The notes under the pieces were generated by a model that was not told the origin of the DNA, did not search any database, and saw nothing but the letters and a program-made list of their open reading frames with translations. Below are positions 9,119-20,643 of a stretch of 64,000 bases of DNA, piece after piece. A program made the position numbers and the translations under genes. The stretch is from Legionella quateirensis. GTDB lineage: Bacteria > Pseudomonadota > Gammaproteobacteria > Legionellales > Legionellaceae. The stretch lies in contig NZ_LNYR01000021.1 of the NCBI RefSeq assembly GCF_001467955.1, positions 19,910-83,909 of the forward strand, written 5' to 3'. How positions within the stretch are numbered: the first letter of the stretch is position 1; every line of letters starts with the position of its first letter.

Positions 9119-11737
9119 TTATAGATCACGCTTAATTTCAACTGTTTCATAAACTTCAATAAGATCACCAGGCTTCACATCATTGTAGTTTTTAACACCA
9201 ATTCCGCATTCAAAGCCTTGACGCACCTCAACAACATCATCTTTAAATCGTCTGAGAGACTCAAGAGTTCCTTCATAAATCACAACGTTTGACCTTAGTA
9301 CACGAATTGGATTATTTCGTTTGATAGAACCTTCAATCACCATACAACCAGCAATTGCGCCAATTTTAGGTGATTTAAATACGTCTCTGACTTCAGCTAT
9401 ACCAATGATTTCCTCTTTAAATTGAGGAGCTAACATACCGGTTAAAGCACCCTTGATTTGGTCAACGATATCATAAATGACACTATAATAATGAAGTGCA
9501 ACAGACTCTTGCTCAGCTAACCGCTTGGCACTGGCATCCGCTCTCACGTTAAAACCAATTAGAATTGCGTTTGAAGCAATAGCCAAATGAACATCAGACT
9601 CTGTTATTCCACCCACGCCATTGGAAATAACTTCTACTTTTACTTCATCATTAGATAGTTTAACCAGCGCATCCGAGATAGCTTCTATAGAACCCTGTAC
9701 ATCGGCTTTTAATACTATATTTAAAACTTTGGATTCAGTAGCAGTCATGTTTTCCATAATGCCTTCTATCGAAGATTTTTGGCGTCGAGCCAATTTGACA
9801 TCACGGAATTTTCCTTGACGGAATAGAGCAACTTCTCGAGCCTTTTTCTCATCAGGAACAACTACGGCCTCATCTCCAGCATGTGGAATTGCTGACAATC
9901 CTAAAACCTCAACAGGGATTGAAGGACCAGCGCTTTCAACCATATCACCATTATCGCCAACCAAAGCACGAACACGGCCGTATTGAAAACCTGCTAATAG
10001 AATATCACCCTTGTGCAGAGTACCACTTTGAACCAATACCGTCGCTACAGGACCTCGACCTTTATCAAGGCGAGATTCAATTACAACACCCTTAGCTGCA
10101 CCATCTGTTAATGCAGTAAGCTCAAGGACTTCCGATTGTAAAAGAATTGCGTCAAGTAAATCGTCGACGCCCATACCTGTTTTTGCGGAAATATTAACAA
10201 ACATGGTCTCACCACCCCATGCTTCAGGTATTACTTCATGCACTGCCAGTTCATTCATTACTTTTTCAGGATCTGCATCTGGCTTATCCATTTTATTGAT
10301 AGCAACAATAATTGGAACTTTTGCTGCTTTAGCATGTTGTATTGCCTCAATAGTCTGTGGTTTTGCACCATCATCTGCAGCGACTATCAAAACAACGATA
10401 TCTGTTGCCTGAGCACCACGAGCACGCATTGCAGTAAATGCAGCGTGTCCAGGTGTATCTAAAAAGGTAACGTCACCTTTAGGAGTACTGACATGATATG
10501 CGCCAATATGCTGCGTAATACCACCAGCTTCTCCAGCAGCAACTTTTGTACGTCGAATATAGTCAAGTAAGGAAGTTTTACCGTGGTCAACATGCCCCAT
10601 GATCGTTACGACAGGCGCCCTGGATTCAGTTGTACTTCCTTTGGATATTGCTTCACCCAAACCAACTTCAATTGCATCCTCTTTAATGACTACTGCTTTG
10701 TGACCCATTTCCTCAACTACGATAACTGCAGTTTCCTGGTCAATTACCTGGTTAATGGTTGCCATTGCTCCCAAGGTCATCATGACTTTAATTACTTCAG
10801 CGACTTTCACTGACATGCGTTTAGCCAGTTCTCCAACTGTAATAGTCTCTGGAATCAGCACATCACGAATCATTGGCGTGGTGGGAAGAGCAAATCCATG
10901 AGTTAAAGATTCTTCAGCTTCTCTGTATTTTTCAGACTTTTCAGAACCCTTACGCTTTTTAAATTTGTTGCGTCCACCTCGTCGATGTGCGTCTTGTTCA
11001 TCTTCTTCACGATCAAAAGTCTGGTATTTTGGTTTTTTCTTAGCTTTCTTGAATTCGGCAGACTCTGATTCAGTATTAACAAGCTCAGCATGTTTCTTTT
11101 TTCCTGGCTTTTCTGTTTTAGGTTCTTCTTTTTTAGCTGCAACTGGGGTTATTTCAGGGATTTTGTCCAAATCAAGAACTTCATCAGCAAACTGTTCCAG
11201 AGGATCGATAGATTCCGGTAACGACTCTGTTACGGTTTCAGTCGTAGTATCAGAAAGCTCAGTTTGAGTATCTTCAACAGATTCATTGGACTCAATAATT
11301 TCTTCGTTATCTGCTATTGGATGTTCAGCTAGTTCGGCACTAATGTTCTGATCTTCTTCAGATGCATGGACTTCAGATGCATGGACTTCAGGTTCAAGAA
11401 CTGATTCCTCAACTTCTGGCTGCTCTACAATGCTGCTGCGCTTTACAAAAGTCTTCTTCTTGCGAACTTCAATGTTCACAGTTTTTCCACTGTGAGCATC
11501 ATGGCCAACAGTAACTTGGGTTAAACTTTTACGTCTTAAGGTTATTCTTTCAGGTGCAGCACTGGTATCACGGGCAGAACTACCCTTTAAATGATTGAGT
11601 AAAATTCGCTTTTGATCTTCATTCACAGTTTGTTGATCATCGTTAAAAGATAACCCTGCTTCCTGTAACTGGTTCAATAAGCGTTCAACCGGGATACCAA
11701 CGACTTGAGCTAATTGTTTAACCGTCACATCCGCCAT
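9119..11737 (-). CDS. infB: Translation initiation factor IF-2
   Basis: GTPase that brings initiator tRNA to the 30S subunit. 872 aa: an IF2-N domain (residues 1-50), a long charged low-complexity region (about 70-290) and a second IF2-N domain near 300. The G domain follows, starting near residue 380 with [20 protein letters not shown] and NKMD motifs, and then domains II-IV with a C-terminal [21 protein letters not shown] 15-bp perfect tandem duplication in the linker (11361-11390) gives VHASE twice. AAAGGGG lies 7 bases before the ATG. The tRNA-fMet that it delivers is encoded in the same transcription unit. Confidence 0.98.
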   Translation of the reverse strand: MADVTVKQLAQVVGIPVERLLNQLQEAGLSFNDDQQTVNEDQKRILLNHLKGSSARDTSAAPERITLRRKSLTQVTVGHDAHSGKTVNIEVRKKKTFVKRSSIVEQPEVEESVLEPEVHASEVHASEEDQNISAELAEHPIADNEEIIESNESVEDTQTELSDTTTETVTESLPESIDPLEQFADEVLDLDKIPEITPVAAKKEEPKTEKPGKKKHAELVNTESESAEFKKAKKKPKYQTFDREEDEQDAHRRGGRNKFKKRKGSEKSEKYREAEESLTHGFALPTTPMIRDVLIPETITVGELAKRMSVKVAEVIKVMMTLGAMATINQVIDQETAVIVVEEMGHKAVVIKEDAIEVGLGEAISKGSTTESRAPVVTIMGHVDHGKTSLLDYIRRTKVAAGEAGGITQHIGAYHVSTPKGDVTFLDTPGHAAFTAMRARGAQATDIVVLIVAADDGAKPQTIEAIQHAKAAKVPIIVAINKMDKPDADPEKVMNELAVHEVIPEAWGGETMFVNISAKTGMGVDDLLDAILLQSEVLELTALTDGAAKGVVIESRLDKGRGPVATVLVQSGTLHKGDILLAGFQYGRVRALVGDNGDMVESAGPSIPVEVLGLSAIPHAGDEAVVVPDEKKAREVALFRQGKFRDVKLARRQKSSIEGIMENMTATESKVLNIVLKADVQGSIEAISDALVKLSNDEVKVEVISNGVGGITESDVHLAIASNAILIGFNVRADASAKRLAEQESVALHYYSVIYDIVDQIKGALTGMLAPQFKEEIIGIAEVRDVFKSPKIGAIAGCMVIEGSIKRNNPIRVLRSNVVIYEGTLESLRRFKDDVVEVRQGFECGIGVKNYNDVKPGDLIEVYETVEIKRDL

Positions 11738-11831
11738 ATTTTAATCCCCTTTCAGCAGTTCTAATATAACTGCAAATATTCTAATACTACTTGCACCAAA
11801 TCGGTGTATTTATTTTCCAAAAACCATGAGT

Positions 11832-13310
11832 TTATTGAAACCATGGTTCTCTGGCTTTCATAATTAATGCACCAGCTTGATCTTCGCTGATGCCTTCAAT
11901 TTCTAACAGTTCATCTACAGATTGCTCCGCAAGATCTTCCATCGAAGTAATGCCTTTACTTGCCAATTTATTTGCTAATTCTTCCGTCATACCATCCATA
12001 GATAGTAAAGAATCATCAGGAGAACCTGCAAGACCTTTACCCGAAGTAAGAGCCATAGTGAGCAGTGTATCATTCGCTCTGTTTCTTAACTCTTCTACAA
12101 TTTCTTCATCGAATTCTTCAATCGCCAATAATTCATCTTTAGGTACATAGGCCACTTCTTCAAGTGAAGAAAATCCATGCGCTACCAAAAGCGCAGCAAT
12201 TTCATCATCGATTTCCAGTGCAGAAGTAAAGAGTTTTACAATTTTACTTGATTCTTCCTGATTTTTATTTTCAAACTCGTCAGTAGTCATCACATTTAAT
12301 GTCCAACCTGTCAATTGACTGGCTAAACGGACATTTTGTCCATTTCGTCCAATTGCTTGTGATAATTGATCTTTTTCAACTGCCAAATCCATAGTATGGC
12401 TGTCTTCATCGACAACAATAGAAGATATATCGGCTGGTGCCATTGCATTGATTACAAGCTGGGCTGGATTATCATCCCATAAAATAATATCAACACGCTC
12501 TCCGCCTAACTCGCTGGAAACTGCCTGAACGCGAGCACCACGCATACCGACACATGCACCAATAGGATCGATACGACCATCATTTGTTTTAACTGCAATT
12601 TTAGCTCGATTTCCAGGATCGCGCGCAGCAGCTTTCACATCAATAATATTCTCACCAATCTCGGGCACTTCAATGCGAAACAATTCGACTAACATTTCAT
12701 TACGAGTACGACTTACAAATAATTGAGGACCGCGAGCTTGAGGGGTAATTTCATATAAATAAGCACGAACACGGTCGTTAGGTCTAAACATTTCGTGGGG
12801 TAACATTTCAGATCGTGGCAAAAATGCTTCTGCCTTACCGCCTAAATCAATAATAATATTATCACGTGTAACTTTCTTGACAGTCCCATAAACCAATTGA
12901 CCTAATTTACTGCGAAATTGATCAATAACCAGTTCACGCTCGGCTTCTCTTACTTTCTGCATTATAACCTGACGTGCAGTCTGTGCTTCAATTCGTCCAA
13001 ACTCAATTGAAGGAATCAACTCTTCAATCCGCGTACCAATCGTAGCATTAGGATTACGATCTTTCGCTTGTTCCAGTGTTAACTGATGGTCTGGATATTC
13101 TAATTCATTTTCTTCAACAACATCCCAATATCTAAACGTTTCATACTCACCGGTCCGTGGATCCAGCTTAATACGAACGCCTATATCCAATCCAAAGATT
13201 TTCCGAGTAGCAGACTCCAATGCGGCCTGAATGGCAAGTATAATAACCTCTTTACTAACGCCTCTTTCGTTTGATAACGCCTCAGCAACTAATAACAATT
13301 CTTTGCTCAT
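11832..13310 (-). CDS. nusA: Transcription termination/antitermination factor NusA
   Basis: 492-aa RNA polymerase-associated factor that modulates pausing, termination and antitermination. Domains in order: NusA N-terminal domain (1-125), S1 (about 135-200, [21 protein letters not shown]), KH1 and KH2 ([15 protein letters not shown] and [17 protein letters not shown]), and two C-terminal acidic helix-hairpin repeats that bind the alpha subunit, as in E. coli. It lies 11 bases after rimP and 94 bases before infB. Confidence 0.98.
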   Translation of the reverse strand: MSKELLLVAEALSNERGVSKEVIILAIQAALESATRKIFGLDIGVRIKLDPRTGEYETFRYWDVVEENELEYPDHQLTLEQAKDRNPNATIGTRIEELIPSIEFGRIEAQTARQVIMQKVREAERELVIDQFRSKLGQLVYGTVKKVTRDNIIIDLGGKAEAFLPRSEMLPHEMFRPNDRVRAYLYEITPQARGPQLFVSRTRNEMLVELFRIEVPEIGENIIDVKAAARDPGNRAKIAVKTNDGRIDPIGACVGMRGARVQAVSSELGGERVDIILWDDNPAQLVINAMAPADISSIVVDEDSHTMDLAVEKDQLSQAIGRNGQNVRLASQLTGWTLNVMTTDEFENKNQEESSKIVKLFTSALEIDDEIAALLVAHGFSSLEEVAYVPKDELLAIEEFDEEIVEELRNRANDTLLTMALTSGKGLAGSPDDSLLSMDGMTEELANKLASKGITSMEDLAEQSVDELLEIEGISEDQAGALIMKAREPWFQ

Positions 13311-13321
13311 TGTTCGCCTCT

Positions 13322-13765
13322 CTAGACTGTCAAATATGCTTTCACAATATTTGAAAAAAGTATTTCATGATGTTCATTGTTAATATCCAGTACTACTGCA
13401 CTCTCTGATGCGGAGACAATAGTTCCTAACAATTTTCGTTTCCCATTTACCGGCTTAAATGTTTTTACCTGAACAGGTTGTCCTACATAACGTTGATACT
13501 GCCAATCACTGAACAATGGTCTTGGAATCCCTGGAGATGATATTTCCAAACTATAATTTCCAGGAATAGGATCTTCAACATCAAGCAGCGCACTAATTTG
13601 TTTGCTTACTTCCTGACAATCCTCAATCCCAATTCCATCAGGTTTATCTATATAAATTCTTAATAGTGAATGCTTGCCTTGGGAAAGATATTCACATCCC
13701 CAGAGTTCGTATCCCATAGCACTGACTGTAGGTGCCAGTAATTGTACCAGTTCATCTTGCATCAT
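13322..13765 (-). CDS. rimP: Ribosome maturation factor RimP
   Basis: Needed for 30S subunit maturation. Contains the family core [23 protein letters not shown], the [20 protein letters not shown] block and a C-terminal SH3-like domain. The open frame extends back to 13969, but that stretch reads through the initiator tRNA and two terminator hairpins and cannot be coding. The first plausible start is ATG 13765 (147 aa; a second ATG follows at 13762). No clear Shine-Dalgarno sequence precedes it. It heads the rimP-nusA-infB-rbfA-truB series. Confidence 0.95.
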   Translation of the reverse strand: MMQDELVQLLAPTVSAMGYELWGCEYLSQGKHSLLRIYIDKPDGIGIEDCQEVSKQISALLDVEDPIPGNYSLEISSPGIPRPLFSDWQYQRYVGQPVQVKTFKPVNGKRKLLGTIVSASESAVVLDINNEHHEILFSNIVKAYLTV

Positions 13766-13778
13766 AGTATTTACAAAC

Positions 13779-13799
13779 AAAAAAAGGGCGCACACGCCC
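13779..13799 (-). terminator. Second terminator-like hairpin in the rimP leader
   Basis: Read on the minus strand: GGGCG, loop TGTG, CGCCC, then seven T. It ends only about 14 bases before the rimP start codon. Together with the hairpin at 13845-13869 it makes two successive terminators between tRNA-fMet and rimP. Confidence 0.75.
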
Positions 13800-13844
13800 A
13801 AGTCTGTAAAACGACTTAGATTCGCACAGTACCCTATTAAACAT

Positions 13845-13869
13845 AATAAAAAACCCCATAAATGGGGTT
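13845..13869 (-). terminator. Rho-independent terminator after tRNA-fMet
   Basis: Read on the minus strand: AACCCCAT, short AA/TT loop, ATGGGGTT followed by a T-tract. It starts about 10 bases after the tRNA 3' end and would release the tRNA transcript. Confidence 0.88.
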
Positions 13870-13878
13870 CTAATAAAG

Positions 13879-13955
<77 letters not shown>

Positions 13956-13968
13956 TCAACTGAGGCCA

Positions 13969-13997
13969 AGTATACTGTGACTTGGCTTCCTTAGCAA
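13969..13997 (-). promoter_or_regulatory. Sigma-70 type promoter for tRNA-fMet
   Basis: On the minus strand a -35 element TTGCTA (13992-13997) and a -10 element TATACT (13969-13974) are separated by exactly 17 bases. The -10 lies 13 bases upstream of the tRNA 5' end, so transcription would begin a few bases before the mature tRNA. Readthrough of the two terminators downstream would also feed rimP. Confidence 0.75.
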
Positions 13998-14020
13998 GTA
14001 CTTTCGCTAAAGATAACAAA

Positions 14021-15463
14021 TTAATTAACAAATGCATTAATGCACGCGGCTATCAAGGCACCAGGGAAAATACCGAGATACAATAAAGAAAGACAATTTA
14101 GTGAATATATCACTGTATTTGCCTTACTAAATGTTACTTTATCTGTGTGTACGGGTTGATCAAAATACATGATTTTCACGATACGCAGATAGTAATACGC
14201 GCCTATTACCGTAAACAGTAATCCAAGTATAGCAACCCAGGTTAATTGAACATCCACCAGCGCTTTAAGGACTAACAGTTTTGTAAAAAATCCGACTGTT
14301 GGAGGAACTCCTGCCATTGAAAACATAACGAGTAACATCATAAATGCCAACCATGGATTTCGTTTATTTAATCCTTTTAGATCTTCAATGCTATCAATTT
14401 CCATTCCCTGCCTGGACATCAAAACAACTAAGCCAAATGCAGCTGCAGACATTAATGAATAAACCAGGATGTAATACAAGGCGGAAGAATACCCCGCTGC
14501 ATTTGCGGCCAATAGACCAAATAATGCGTACCCAACATGTGAAATCGCAGAATAAGCAAACAAACGTTTAATACTTGTTTGAATTACCGCAAATAAGTTC
14601 CCCAATCCAGCGGATAGCAATGACATAACCAGAATAATTTGCTGCCACTGAACAGTAATATCTACTAAACCAATGGTAAGCAATCTGAATGCCATTCCTA
14701 ATGCCGCTATCTTAGGTGCTGTGCTAATTAATAAAGTAACCGAACTTGGTGCGCCCTGATATACATCAGGTGCCCACATATGAAATGGAACTGCTGCTAA
14801 TTTAAATCCTACACCGGCCATAATAAATACAACAGCGAATGCCAATATTGTATTTTGTTGTTGCCAGTTTGCGGCAACAGCATTAGCAACATCTAATAAA
14901 TCCAATTTTCCAGTTGCTCCATACACTAATGAAATACCATACAGCAACATCCCGGAAGCAATAGCACCCATAACGAAGTATTTCATAGCAGCTTCAGAGG
15001 CATCGCTGTTGGTTCGTCTGATAGCAGTCATGGCATAGAGTGGCAATGACATTAATTCAAGTCCAAGATAAATGGTCAGCAGTGAATGTGCCGATACGAG
15101 AATCATCATGCCAAGCGTTGAAAAGAGTCCCAATATATAATAATCGCCCGATGGTATCTTTCGTTCATCGACATAACTTCTAGAATAGATAAAACTTAAT
15201 AATACAGTAATATATATAAATAATTTCATCAGGTGACCTACATCATCACTGATAAATAAGTTATTAAATATTAATAACTTAAAGCTACCTATATATAAAA
15301 AACTCACGCAGGCAGATAATATTAAACCAGCGCATGCTATATAAAAGGCGATGTCTGAATGTTTGTGGCGCAGAAATAAATCAGCAAGCAAGGCAAGGCA
15401 TGCGGTGACCAACACAATCAGTTCAGGAAGTGCTACATGGATATTTTCAAGTATTGCTATCAT
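14021..15463 (-). CDS. nuoN: NADH-quinone oxidoreductase subunit N
   Basis: 480-aa antiporter-like proton-pumping subunit of complex I in the inner membrane, with about 14 transmembrane helices. Family blocks are visible, such as [19 protein letters not shown], the [20 protein letters not shown] lysine/tryptophan motif and the [18 protein letters not shown] helix. It is the last gene of the 14-gene nuo operon. It ends 24 bases before the promoter of tRNA-fMet, with no obvious strong terminator between them. Confidence 0.97.
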   Translation of the reverse strand: MIAILENIHVALPELIVLVTACLALLADLFLRHKHSDIAFYIACAGLILSACVSFLYIGSFKLLIFNNLFISDDVGHLMKLFIYITVLLSFIYSRSYVDERKIPSGDYYILGLFSTLGMMILVSAHSLLTIYLGLELMSLPLYAMTAIRRTNSDASEAAMKYFVMGAIASGMLLYGISLVYGATGKLDLLDVANAVAANWQQQNTILAFAVVFIMAGVGFKLAAVPFHMWAPDVYQGAPSSVTLLISTAPKIAALGMAFRLLTIGLVDITVQWQQIILVMSLLSAGLGNLFAVIQTSIKRLFAYSAISHVGYALFGLLAANAAGYSSALYYILVYSLMSAAAFGLVVLMSRQGMEIDSIEDLKGLNKRNPWLAFMMLLVMFSMAGVPPTVGFFTKLLVLKALVDVQLTWVAILGLLFTVIGAYYYLRIVKIMYFDQPVHTDKVTFSKANTVIYSLNCLSLLYLGIFPGALIAACINAFVN

Positions 15464-15482
15464 ATTGATTAACCTTGCATTG

Positions 15483-16988
15483 TTACAATTTTGATTTATC
15501 AGCTAATGCCAATGTATGACTGACTGTTTGATGAACATATTCCAACATGGGTTTAGGATACACACCCATTGCGATAACCATCAAAGCAAGTAAAACATAA
15601 GCACTTAACTCAAAACCCGATAGATCTTTTAACGCAGCAATTTTTTCATTAGCTACGGGACCAAAAATCACTCTTTTATACATCCATAAAGTATAAGCAG
15701 CTCCAATAATGAGTGTTGAAGCAGCCCAAAACGCAACCCAGAATCCTGCTTTTATACTGCCAAGGATAACCATGAATTCGCCGACAAAGCCTGATGTACC
15801 AGGTAATCCGGCATTTGCCATCGCAAAAAGCATGAAAAATGATGCGAAAATTGGCATGCTATTCACAATACCGCCGAAATCAGCCAGGTTTCGTGTGTGC
15901 AATCGTTCATAAATAAACCCTACCCCGGCAAACATCGCACTGGAAACAAAAGCATGGGAAATCATGACAACAATTGCCCCCTCCAATACCAAACCAGCGC
16001 TACTTAATCCAGAGCTATTTGCAATGGCAAATATAGCAAAGCAACCTAAAGTTACAAAACCCATATGTGAGATTGACGAATAAGCAATCAGTCTTTTCAT
16101 ATCTTTTTGAATAATGGCAACCAGTCCTATATAAACCACGGCTATCAATGACAATGCAACCATTAATGCTGCATATTTACTACAGGCATCCGGCACTATT
16201 GGTAAAGAGAATCTGATGAATCCATACGCACCCAGTTTTAAAAGAATTGCTGCAAGAATAACAGATCCACCCGCAGGTGCTTCAGTATGTGCATCTGGCA
16301 ACCAGGTATGTACTGGGAACATGGGTATTTTGATTGCGAAACCAAGAAAGAATGCGATGAAAATCAATGTTTGTGCCGTCATTGATAGTTTGATGGCATA
16401 AAATGTTTCAATTTTAAATGAACCTGAGATGTAGCCCATATATAAAAAACTGGCCAGCATTAAAACAGAACCTAGGAATGTATAAAGGAAAAATTTAATT
16501 GCAGCATACACCCGATTTTCTGAGCCCCAAATTCCGATGATAAGGTACATAGGGATCAGTGTTGCTTCCCAGAAAATATAAAACAGAATTGAATCCATTG
16601 CTGAAAATACGCCAACCAGTAATCCCTGCATAATTAAAAATGCAGACATATACTGCGCTACTCTTTTATTAATGCTGTCCCAGGTTGCCAGAATGACAAT
16701 TAGATTAGTAAAGATACTTAAGACAATTAATAACAAGGATAAACCATCAATCCCAAGGCTGTAGTTAATCCCCAGAGCTGGCATCCATGAAATCTCTTCA
16801 ATGAATTGCATGCTAAAGGTTTGAAGGTCGAATCCAGAAACCAGAGGCACACATAATATAAGACACAATATCACTGTAAAGAGTGATAAATAACGAGCAA
16901 CATTAGGATTGCTATCGTCGCCTGTAAGGAGAACAAAAACTCCGCCTAATATAGGCAACCAAATTAATAAATTAAGCAAATGATGCAT
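15483..16988 (-). CDS. nuoM: NADH-quinone oxidoreductase subunit M
   Basis: 501-aa antiporter-like complex I membrane subunit. Conserved charged helices are present: [20 protein letters not shown] with the key Glu, the [22 protein letters not shown] motif, and [18 protein letters not shown]. It lies between nuoL and nuoN, as usual. Unusually for this tightly packed operon, 165 bases separate it from nuoL. That gap holds small hairpins but no gene. Confidence 0.97.
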   Translation of the reverse strand: MHHLLNLLIWLPILGGVFVLLTGDDSNPNVARYLSLFTVILCLILCVPLVSGFDLQTFSMQFIEEISWMPALGINYSLGIDGLSLLLIVLSIFTNLIVILATWDSINKRVAQYMSAFLIMQGLLVGVFSAMDSILFYIFWEATLIPMYLIIGIWGSENRVYAAIKFFLYTFLGSVLMLASFLYMGYISGSFKIETFYAIKLSMTAQTLIFIAFFLGFAIKIPMFPVHTWLPDAHTEAPAGGSVILAAILLKLGAYGFIRFSLPIVPDACSKYAALMVALSLIAVVYIGLVAIIQKDMKRLIAYSSISHMGFVTLGCFAIFAIANSSGLSSAGLVLEGAIVVMISHAFVSSAMFAGVGFIYERLHTRNLADFGGIVNSMPIFASFFMLFAMANAGLPGTSGFVGEFMVILGSIKAGFWVAFWAASTLIIGAAYTLWMYKRVIFGPVANEKIAALKDLSGFELSAYVLLALMVIAMGVYPKPMLEYVHQTVSHTLALADKSKL

Positions 16989-17153
16989 ACCTTCACCTTA
17001 TCTTCACTGTCATTTAGCTAAGAAACCTAATCACGTATGACCTAAGAGATACAATCAGTGTTTCCTTTTAGCTGGATCAATATTTTTTACCGCTATTGAG
17101 GTAAACAAAATCGGTATATTTATTCTAATATACCCTCAGTGTTTAACTTCTCT

Positions 17154-19127
17154 TTAGCCGAGTATCAACCAGCATAGAAAACCTAATAACCCAAATACCA
17201 TAACTGTTGCGTAATGATATAGATAACCACTTTGAATCGCACGTCCTTTAGCTGAGCACCATCGAACAAAGCGACCACTACCATTTACAAACAGGCCATC
17301 AATCAATTTCTGATCGCCAACAGTGTAAAGCAAGCGTCCCAGCCCTTTTGATCCTTTAACAAAAAAGAAATCATTAAACCGATCAAATCCATATTTATTG
17401 ATTAAAATTGTATATATCAAGGATAAATGACGTGAGAAATATCCTGGGATTGATGGAACTACTATATAGCAAATCCAGGCAATCAGAGCTCCTGCCAAAG
17501 TTATCCAGAGCGTTAATGAATGAACTGAATGAATGGCACTTTCAAATGGAGAGGTCACTTCCCTACCTAATTCAGCCAACACATCATGTTCTGGTAAAGT
17601 AAATATGGATGAACTTAATAATGTAGGGTTATCGAATAGCATAGGCATATATAATACATAACCTAGAATAATTGATGGTATGGCCAGAAGAACCAGCGGC
17701 ACCCATACAACCCAAGGTGACTCATGGACATGGCTCAAAGTATGAGCATCCATTCTTGGTTTTCCATGGAACGTCATAAAGAGCGATCTGAAGGTATACA
17801 ATGCCGTAACCATTGCGCCAACTGTAACGCAAAAATAGGCATAGCTACTTCCAGGTATTTGTGAAAGCTGAGCCGCTTCGATAATCGTATCTTTTGAGTA
17901 AAAGCCGGAAAAAGGCGGGAATGCACAAAGTGCCAGGCTACCTATCACAAAAGTGACATAGGTAATAGGCATCTTATTCCACAAACCACCCATTTTACGC
18001 ATATCCTGTTCATGGTGCATCCCAATGATTACAGAACCAGCGCCTAGGAATAGAAGTGCTTTAAAACAGGCATGGGTAAGCAAATGAAACATTCCAGCAC
18101 TATATGCAGAAACACCCATAGCAACCATCATATAGCCCAATTGAGATAAAGTAGAGTAGGCTACAACCCGTTTTATATCATTCATAACCAAAGCCAGAAT
18201 TCCGGTGAATAAGGCTCCTGTAGCTCCTATGACCAATATGACGCTTAGCGCTGTGGTCGATAACTCCATTAAAGGTGAAACGCGCGCGACCATAAATACA
18301 CCGGCAGTAACCATCGTTGCAGCATGGATCAGAGCTGAAATAGGCGTTGGACCTTCCATCGATTCGGGTAACCAAACATGAAGAGGAACCTGGGCTGATT
18401 TACCCATCGCTCCAACATAAAGTAAGATACAAATAACGGTGATCAATGACCAGCTATGCCCACTAAATAACTGAATATTTTGGCTTGCCAGATAGCTGGC
18501 GCTTTTAAATACTGTTTCGTACTCCAGACTTCCTGTGTAGGCAAAAATCAGTCCTATGCCCAATACAAAGCCAAAGTCACCCACTCTGTTGACCAGAAAA
18601 GCTTTAAGGCTTCCTTCAAGCGCTGATTCCTTCTGATACCAGAACCCAATCAATAAATAAGATACTAGTCCAACTCCTTCCCAACCAAAGAACAACTGTA
18701 AAAAGTTGTTTGAAGAAACCAGCATTAACATCATAAATGTGAATAATGAAATGTAACTAAAAAATCGTTGATAACCATCATCGTCAGCCATATAACCGAT
18801 ACTGTATATATGGACCAATAAAGAGACAAAATTGACGATTACCAGCATGACCACACTTAAAGGATCAATCAGAAAACCAATATTGAATTCATAGGGTAAT
18901 AATAAGCCACCGCTGGCCCAATTATAGAGCACTGTATTGATAGTTGGGATAAATCCGGAAAAAATTCCCCAAGCTAAATAGATTGATAGTATAAACGAGA
19001 TAGAAACACCCAGGATTGTGACGCTCTGGGCACCAACTCTACCAATTTGATTACGAAAAAATCCGGCAATGACTGATCCTGCCAGAGGAGCTAAAACAAT
19101 TATTAGACAAAGTTGTTGTATACTCAC
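17154..19127 (-). CDS. nuoL: NADH-quinone oxidoreductase subunit L
   Basis: 657-aa largest antiporter-like subunit, at the distal end of the complex I membrane arm. It has the FFGWEGVGLVSYLLIGFWY and KSAQVPLHVWLPESMEGPTPISALIHAATMV signatures and the KRVVAYSTLSQLGYM helix. The long C-terminal part (after about residue 500) contains the amphipathic lateral helix and a final membrane anchor. It starts 4 bases downstream of the nuoK stop. Confidence 0.97.
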   Translation of the reverse strand: MSIQQLCLIIVLAPLAGSVIAGFFRNQIGRVGAQSVTILGVSISFILSIYLAWGIFSGFIPTINTVLYNWASGGLLLPYEFNIGFLIDPLSVVMLVIVNFVSLLVHIYSIGYMADDDGYQRFFSYISLFTFMMLMLVSSNNFLQLFFGWEGVGLVSYLLIGFWYQKESALEGSLKAFLVNRVGDFGFVLGIGLIFAYTGSLEYETVFKSASYLASQNIQLFSGHSWSLITVICILLYVGAMGKSAQVPLHVWLPESMEGPTPISALIHAATMVTAGVFMVARVSPLMELSTTALSVILVIGATGALFTGILALVMNDIKRVVAYSTLSQLGYMMVAMGVSAYSAGMFHLLTHACFKALLFLGAGSVIIGMHHEQDMRKMGGLWNKMPITYVTFVIGSLALCAFPPFSGFYSKDTIIEAAQLSQIPGSSYAYFCVTVGAMVTALYTFRSLFMTFHGKPRMDAHTLSHVHESPWVVWVPLVLLAIPSIILGYVLYMPMLFDNPTLLSSSIFTLPEHDVLAELGREVTSPFESAIHSVHSLTLWITLAGALIAWICYIVVPSIPGYFSRHLSLIYTILINKYGFDRFNDFFFVKGSKGLGRLLYTVGDQKLIDGLFVNGSGRFVRWCSAKGRAIQSGYLYHYATVMVFGLLGFLCWLILG

Positions 19128-19131
19128 AATG

Positions 19132-19437
19132 TTAACCTTTTAAATGATTCATCTTATCTACGTCTATATTGCCACGATTTCTATACAGCAACATAACTAT
19201 GGCCAAACCAATTGCTGCTTCTGCTGCAGCTACTGTTAAAATAAAGAAGACAAAAACCTGACCGCCAAGTTCATTGTAATAATGAGAAAATGCAACAAAA
19301 TTGGTATTAACAGCCAATAACATTAATTCAACGCATACAAGAAGCAAAATGATATTTTTACGATTTAGCATAATGCCAACAAGGCTTAGACCAAATAAAA
19401 TCGCACCTAATATCAGATAATCAATAACCGGTATCAT
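19132..19437 (-). CDS. nuoK: NADH-quinone oxidoreductase subunit K
   Basis: 101-aa subunit with three transmembrane helices, corresponding to mitochondrial ND4L. It carries the conserved membrane glutamates in [20 protein letters not shown] and [20 protein letters not shown], which form part of the proton path. Length matches E. coli (100 aa). It lies between nuoJ and nuoL in the operon. Confidence 0.97.
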   Translation of the reverse strand: MIPVIDYLILGAILFGLSLVGIMLNRKNIILLLVCVELMLLAVNTNFVAFSHYYNELGGQVFVFFILTVAAAEAAIGLAIVMLLYRNRGNIDVDKMNHLKG

Positions 19438-19453
19438 AAAGAATTCCCCAATT

Positions 19454-20113
19454 TTATTTCTCTGATTTCAAACTGACTAATTTAACTCGATCATTTCTTC
19501 GAGTCATAATCTGTTGTGTAATATTTTGTTTTTTAGATCGAACCGTTGATCTATGTACTAACGTTATTGCTGAGACAATTGCCACTAAAAGTAATACAGC
19601 GGCCAATTCAAAAGCCAGAAAATAATCAGTATACAAAACCAAACCCAGTGCTTCAGTGTTCGATACTTCACCTTGCGGCTTAATTGTATTTTCTTCAACC
19701 GGAGTACCAATTAATTGAGAACCGTCTACTGTTACTTCCTGTTGCATCTGAATATTGGATTTAAAAGAGTCTGTAGGTACAGCAACCAGAAGTATACCTA
19801 CCAATAGTGCAACTATGATTAAGCCAAATGGTAAATAGCGCATAAAATGACTTGTCATACTTTCCACATCAATATTAAGCATCATGACCACGAATAAAAA
19901 CAATGTCATTACTGCGCCAACATAAACAAGCACCAAAATTAGTGCAAGAAATTCGGCTTGCATTAATATCCAAAGAACTGAACTGGCAAAAAAGGTTAAT
20001 ACCAGAAATAGAACGCAACGCACCGGATTATTCTGGCTGATCACCATAAGTGCAGAACCTACTGCCAGTGCAGCAAAAATATAAAAAATTACTTGCAGTA
20101 ATAATTCATTCAT
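19454..20113 (-). CDS. nuoJ: NADH-quinone oxidoreductase subunit J
   Basis: 219-aa membrane subunit corresponding to ND6, with five predicted transmembrane helices. The family stretch [25 protein letters not shown] is present in helix 3. The region between helices 4 and 5 (about 105-155) is a polar loop. A basic tail of about 30 residues follows the last helix, somewhat longer than in E. coli (184 aa). Confidence 0.95.
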   Translation of the reverse strand: MNELLLQVIFYIFAALAVGSALMVISQNNPVRCVLFLVLTFFASSVLWILMQAEFLALILVLVYVGAVMTLFLFVVMMLNIDVESMTSHFMRYLPFGLIIVALLVGILLVAVPTDSFKSNIQMQQEVTVDGSQLIGTPVEENTIKPQGEVSNTEALGLVLYTDYFLAFELAAVLLLVAIVSAITLVHRSTVRSKKQNITQQIMTRRNDRVKLVSLKSEK

Positions 20114-20124
20114 ATATCACCCCG

Positions 20125-20625
20125 TTATCGGTACTTTTCATCAGCAGTACGATCTGCCGCAAGTTTCGGTTCCATTAAATCACCCAATGCCAATAACTTT
20201 TCTTTAGTCATAATGTTCTGGCCACGTTCACTTATGTGATAGTGATGAATAGGAGTCACCACAATTGAATCAACGGGACATGATTCTTCACACAGACCAC
20301 AATTGATGCATTTAAACATATCTATGTCATAACGAGTGGTTCGACGAGAACCGTCCTCGCGTTGTTCTGATTCAATTGTAATTGCTAATGCGGGACATAC
20401 GGCTTCACACAATTTACAGGCAATACATCGCTCTTCACCATTAGGATAACGGCGCAGTGCCAATACACCTCTGAATCGAGGTGAGATAGGCGTAAATTCT
20501 TCAGGAAATTGTATAGTCGCTTTTTTCTTGAAAAAATATTTCCCTGTTAACTTTAAACCTGATAAAAGTTCCAACAGAAGAAAACTGCGTACATAATGTC
20601 TTATATATTGATATGCTTTTTTCAT
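20125..20625 (-). CDS. nuoI: NADH-quinone oxidoreductase subunit I (8Fe ferredoxin)
   Basis: 166-aa peripheral subunit that carries two [4Fe-4S] clusters (N6a and N6b) and passes electrons to NuoB. Both cysteine motifs are intact: [12 protein letters not shown] and [12 protein letters not shown]. The N-terminal amphipathic helix anchors it against the membrane arm. It is followed directly by nuoJ. Confidence 0.98.
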   Translation of the reverse strand: MKKAYQYIRHYVRSFLLLELLSGLKLTGKYFFKKKATIQFPEEFTPISPRFRGVLALRRYPNGEERCIACKLCEAVCPALAITIESEQREDGSRRTTRYDIDMFKCINCGLCEESCPVDSIVVTPIHHYHISERGQNIMTKEKLLALGDLMEPKLAADRTADEKYR

Positions 20626-20643
20626 CGGCTTCTCTATTAACCA

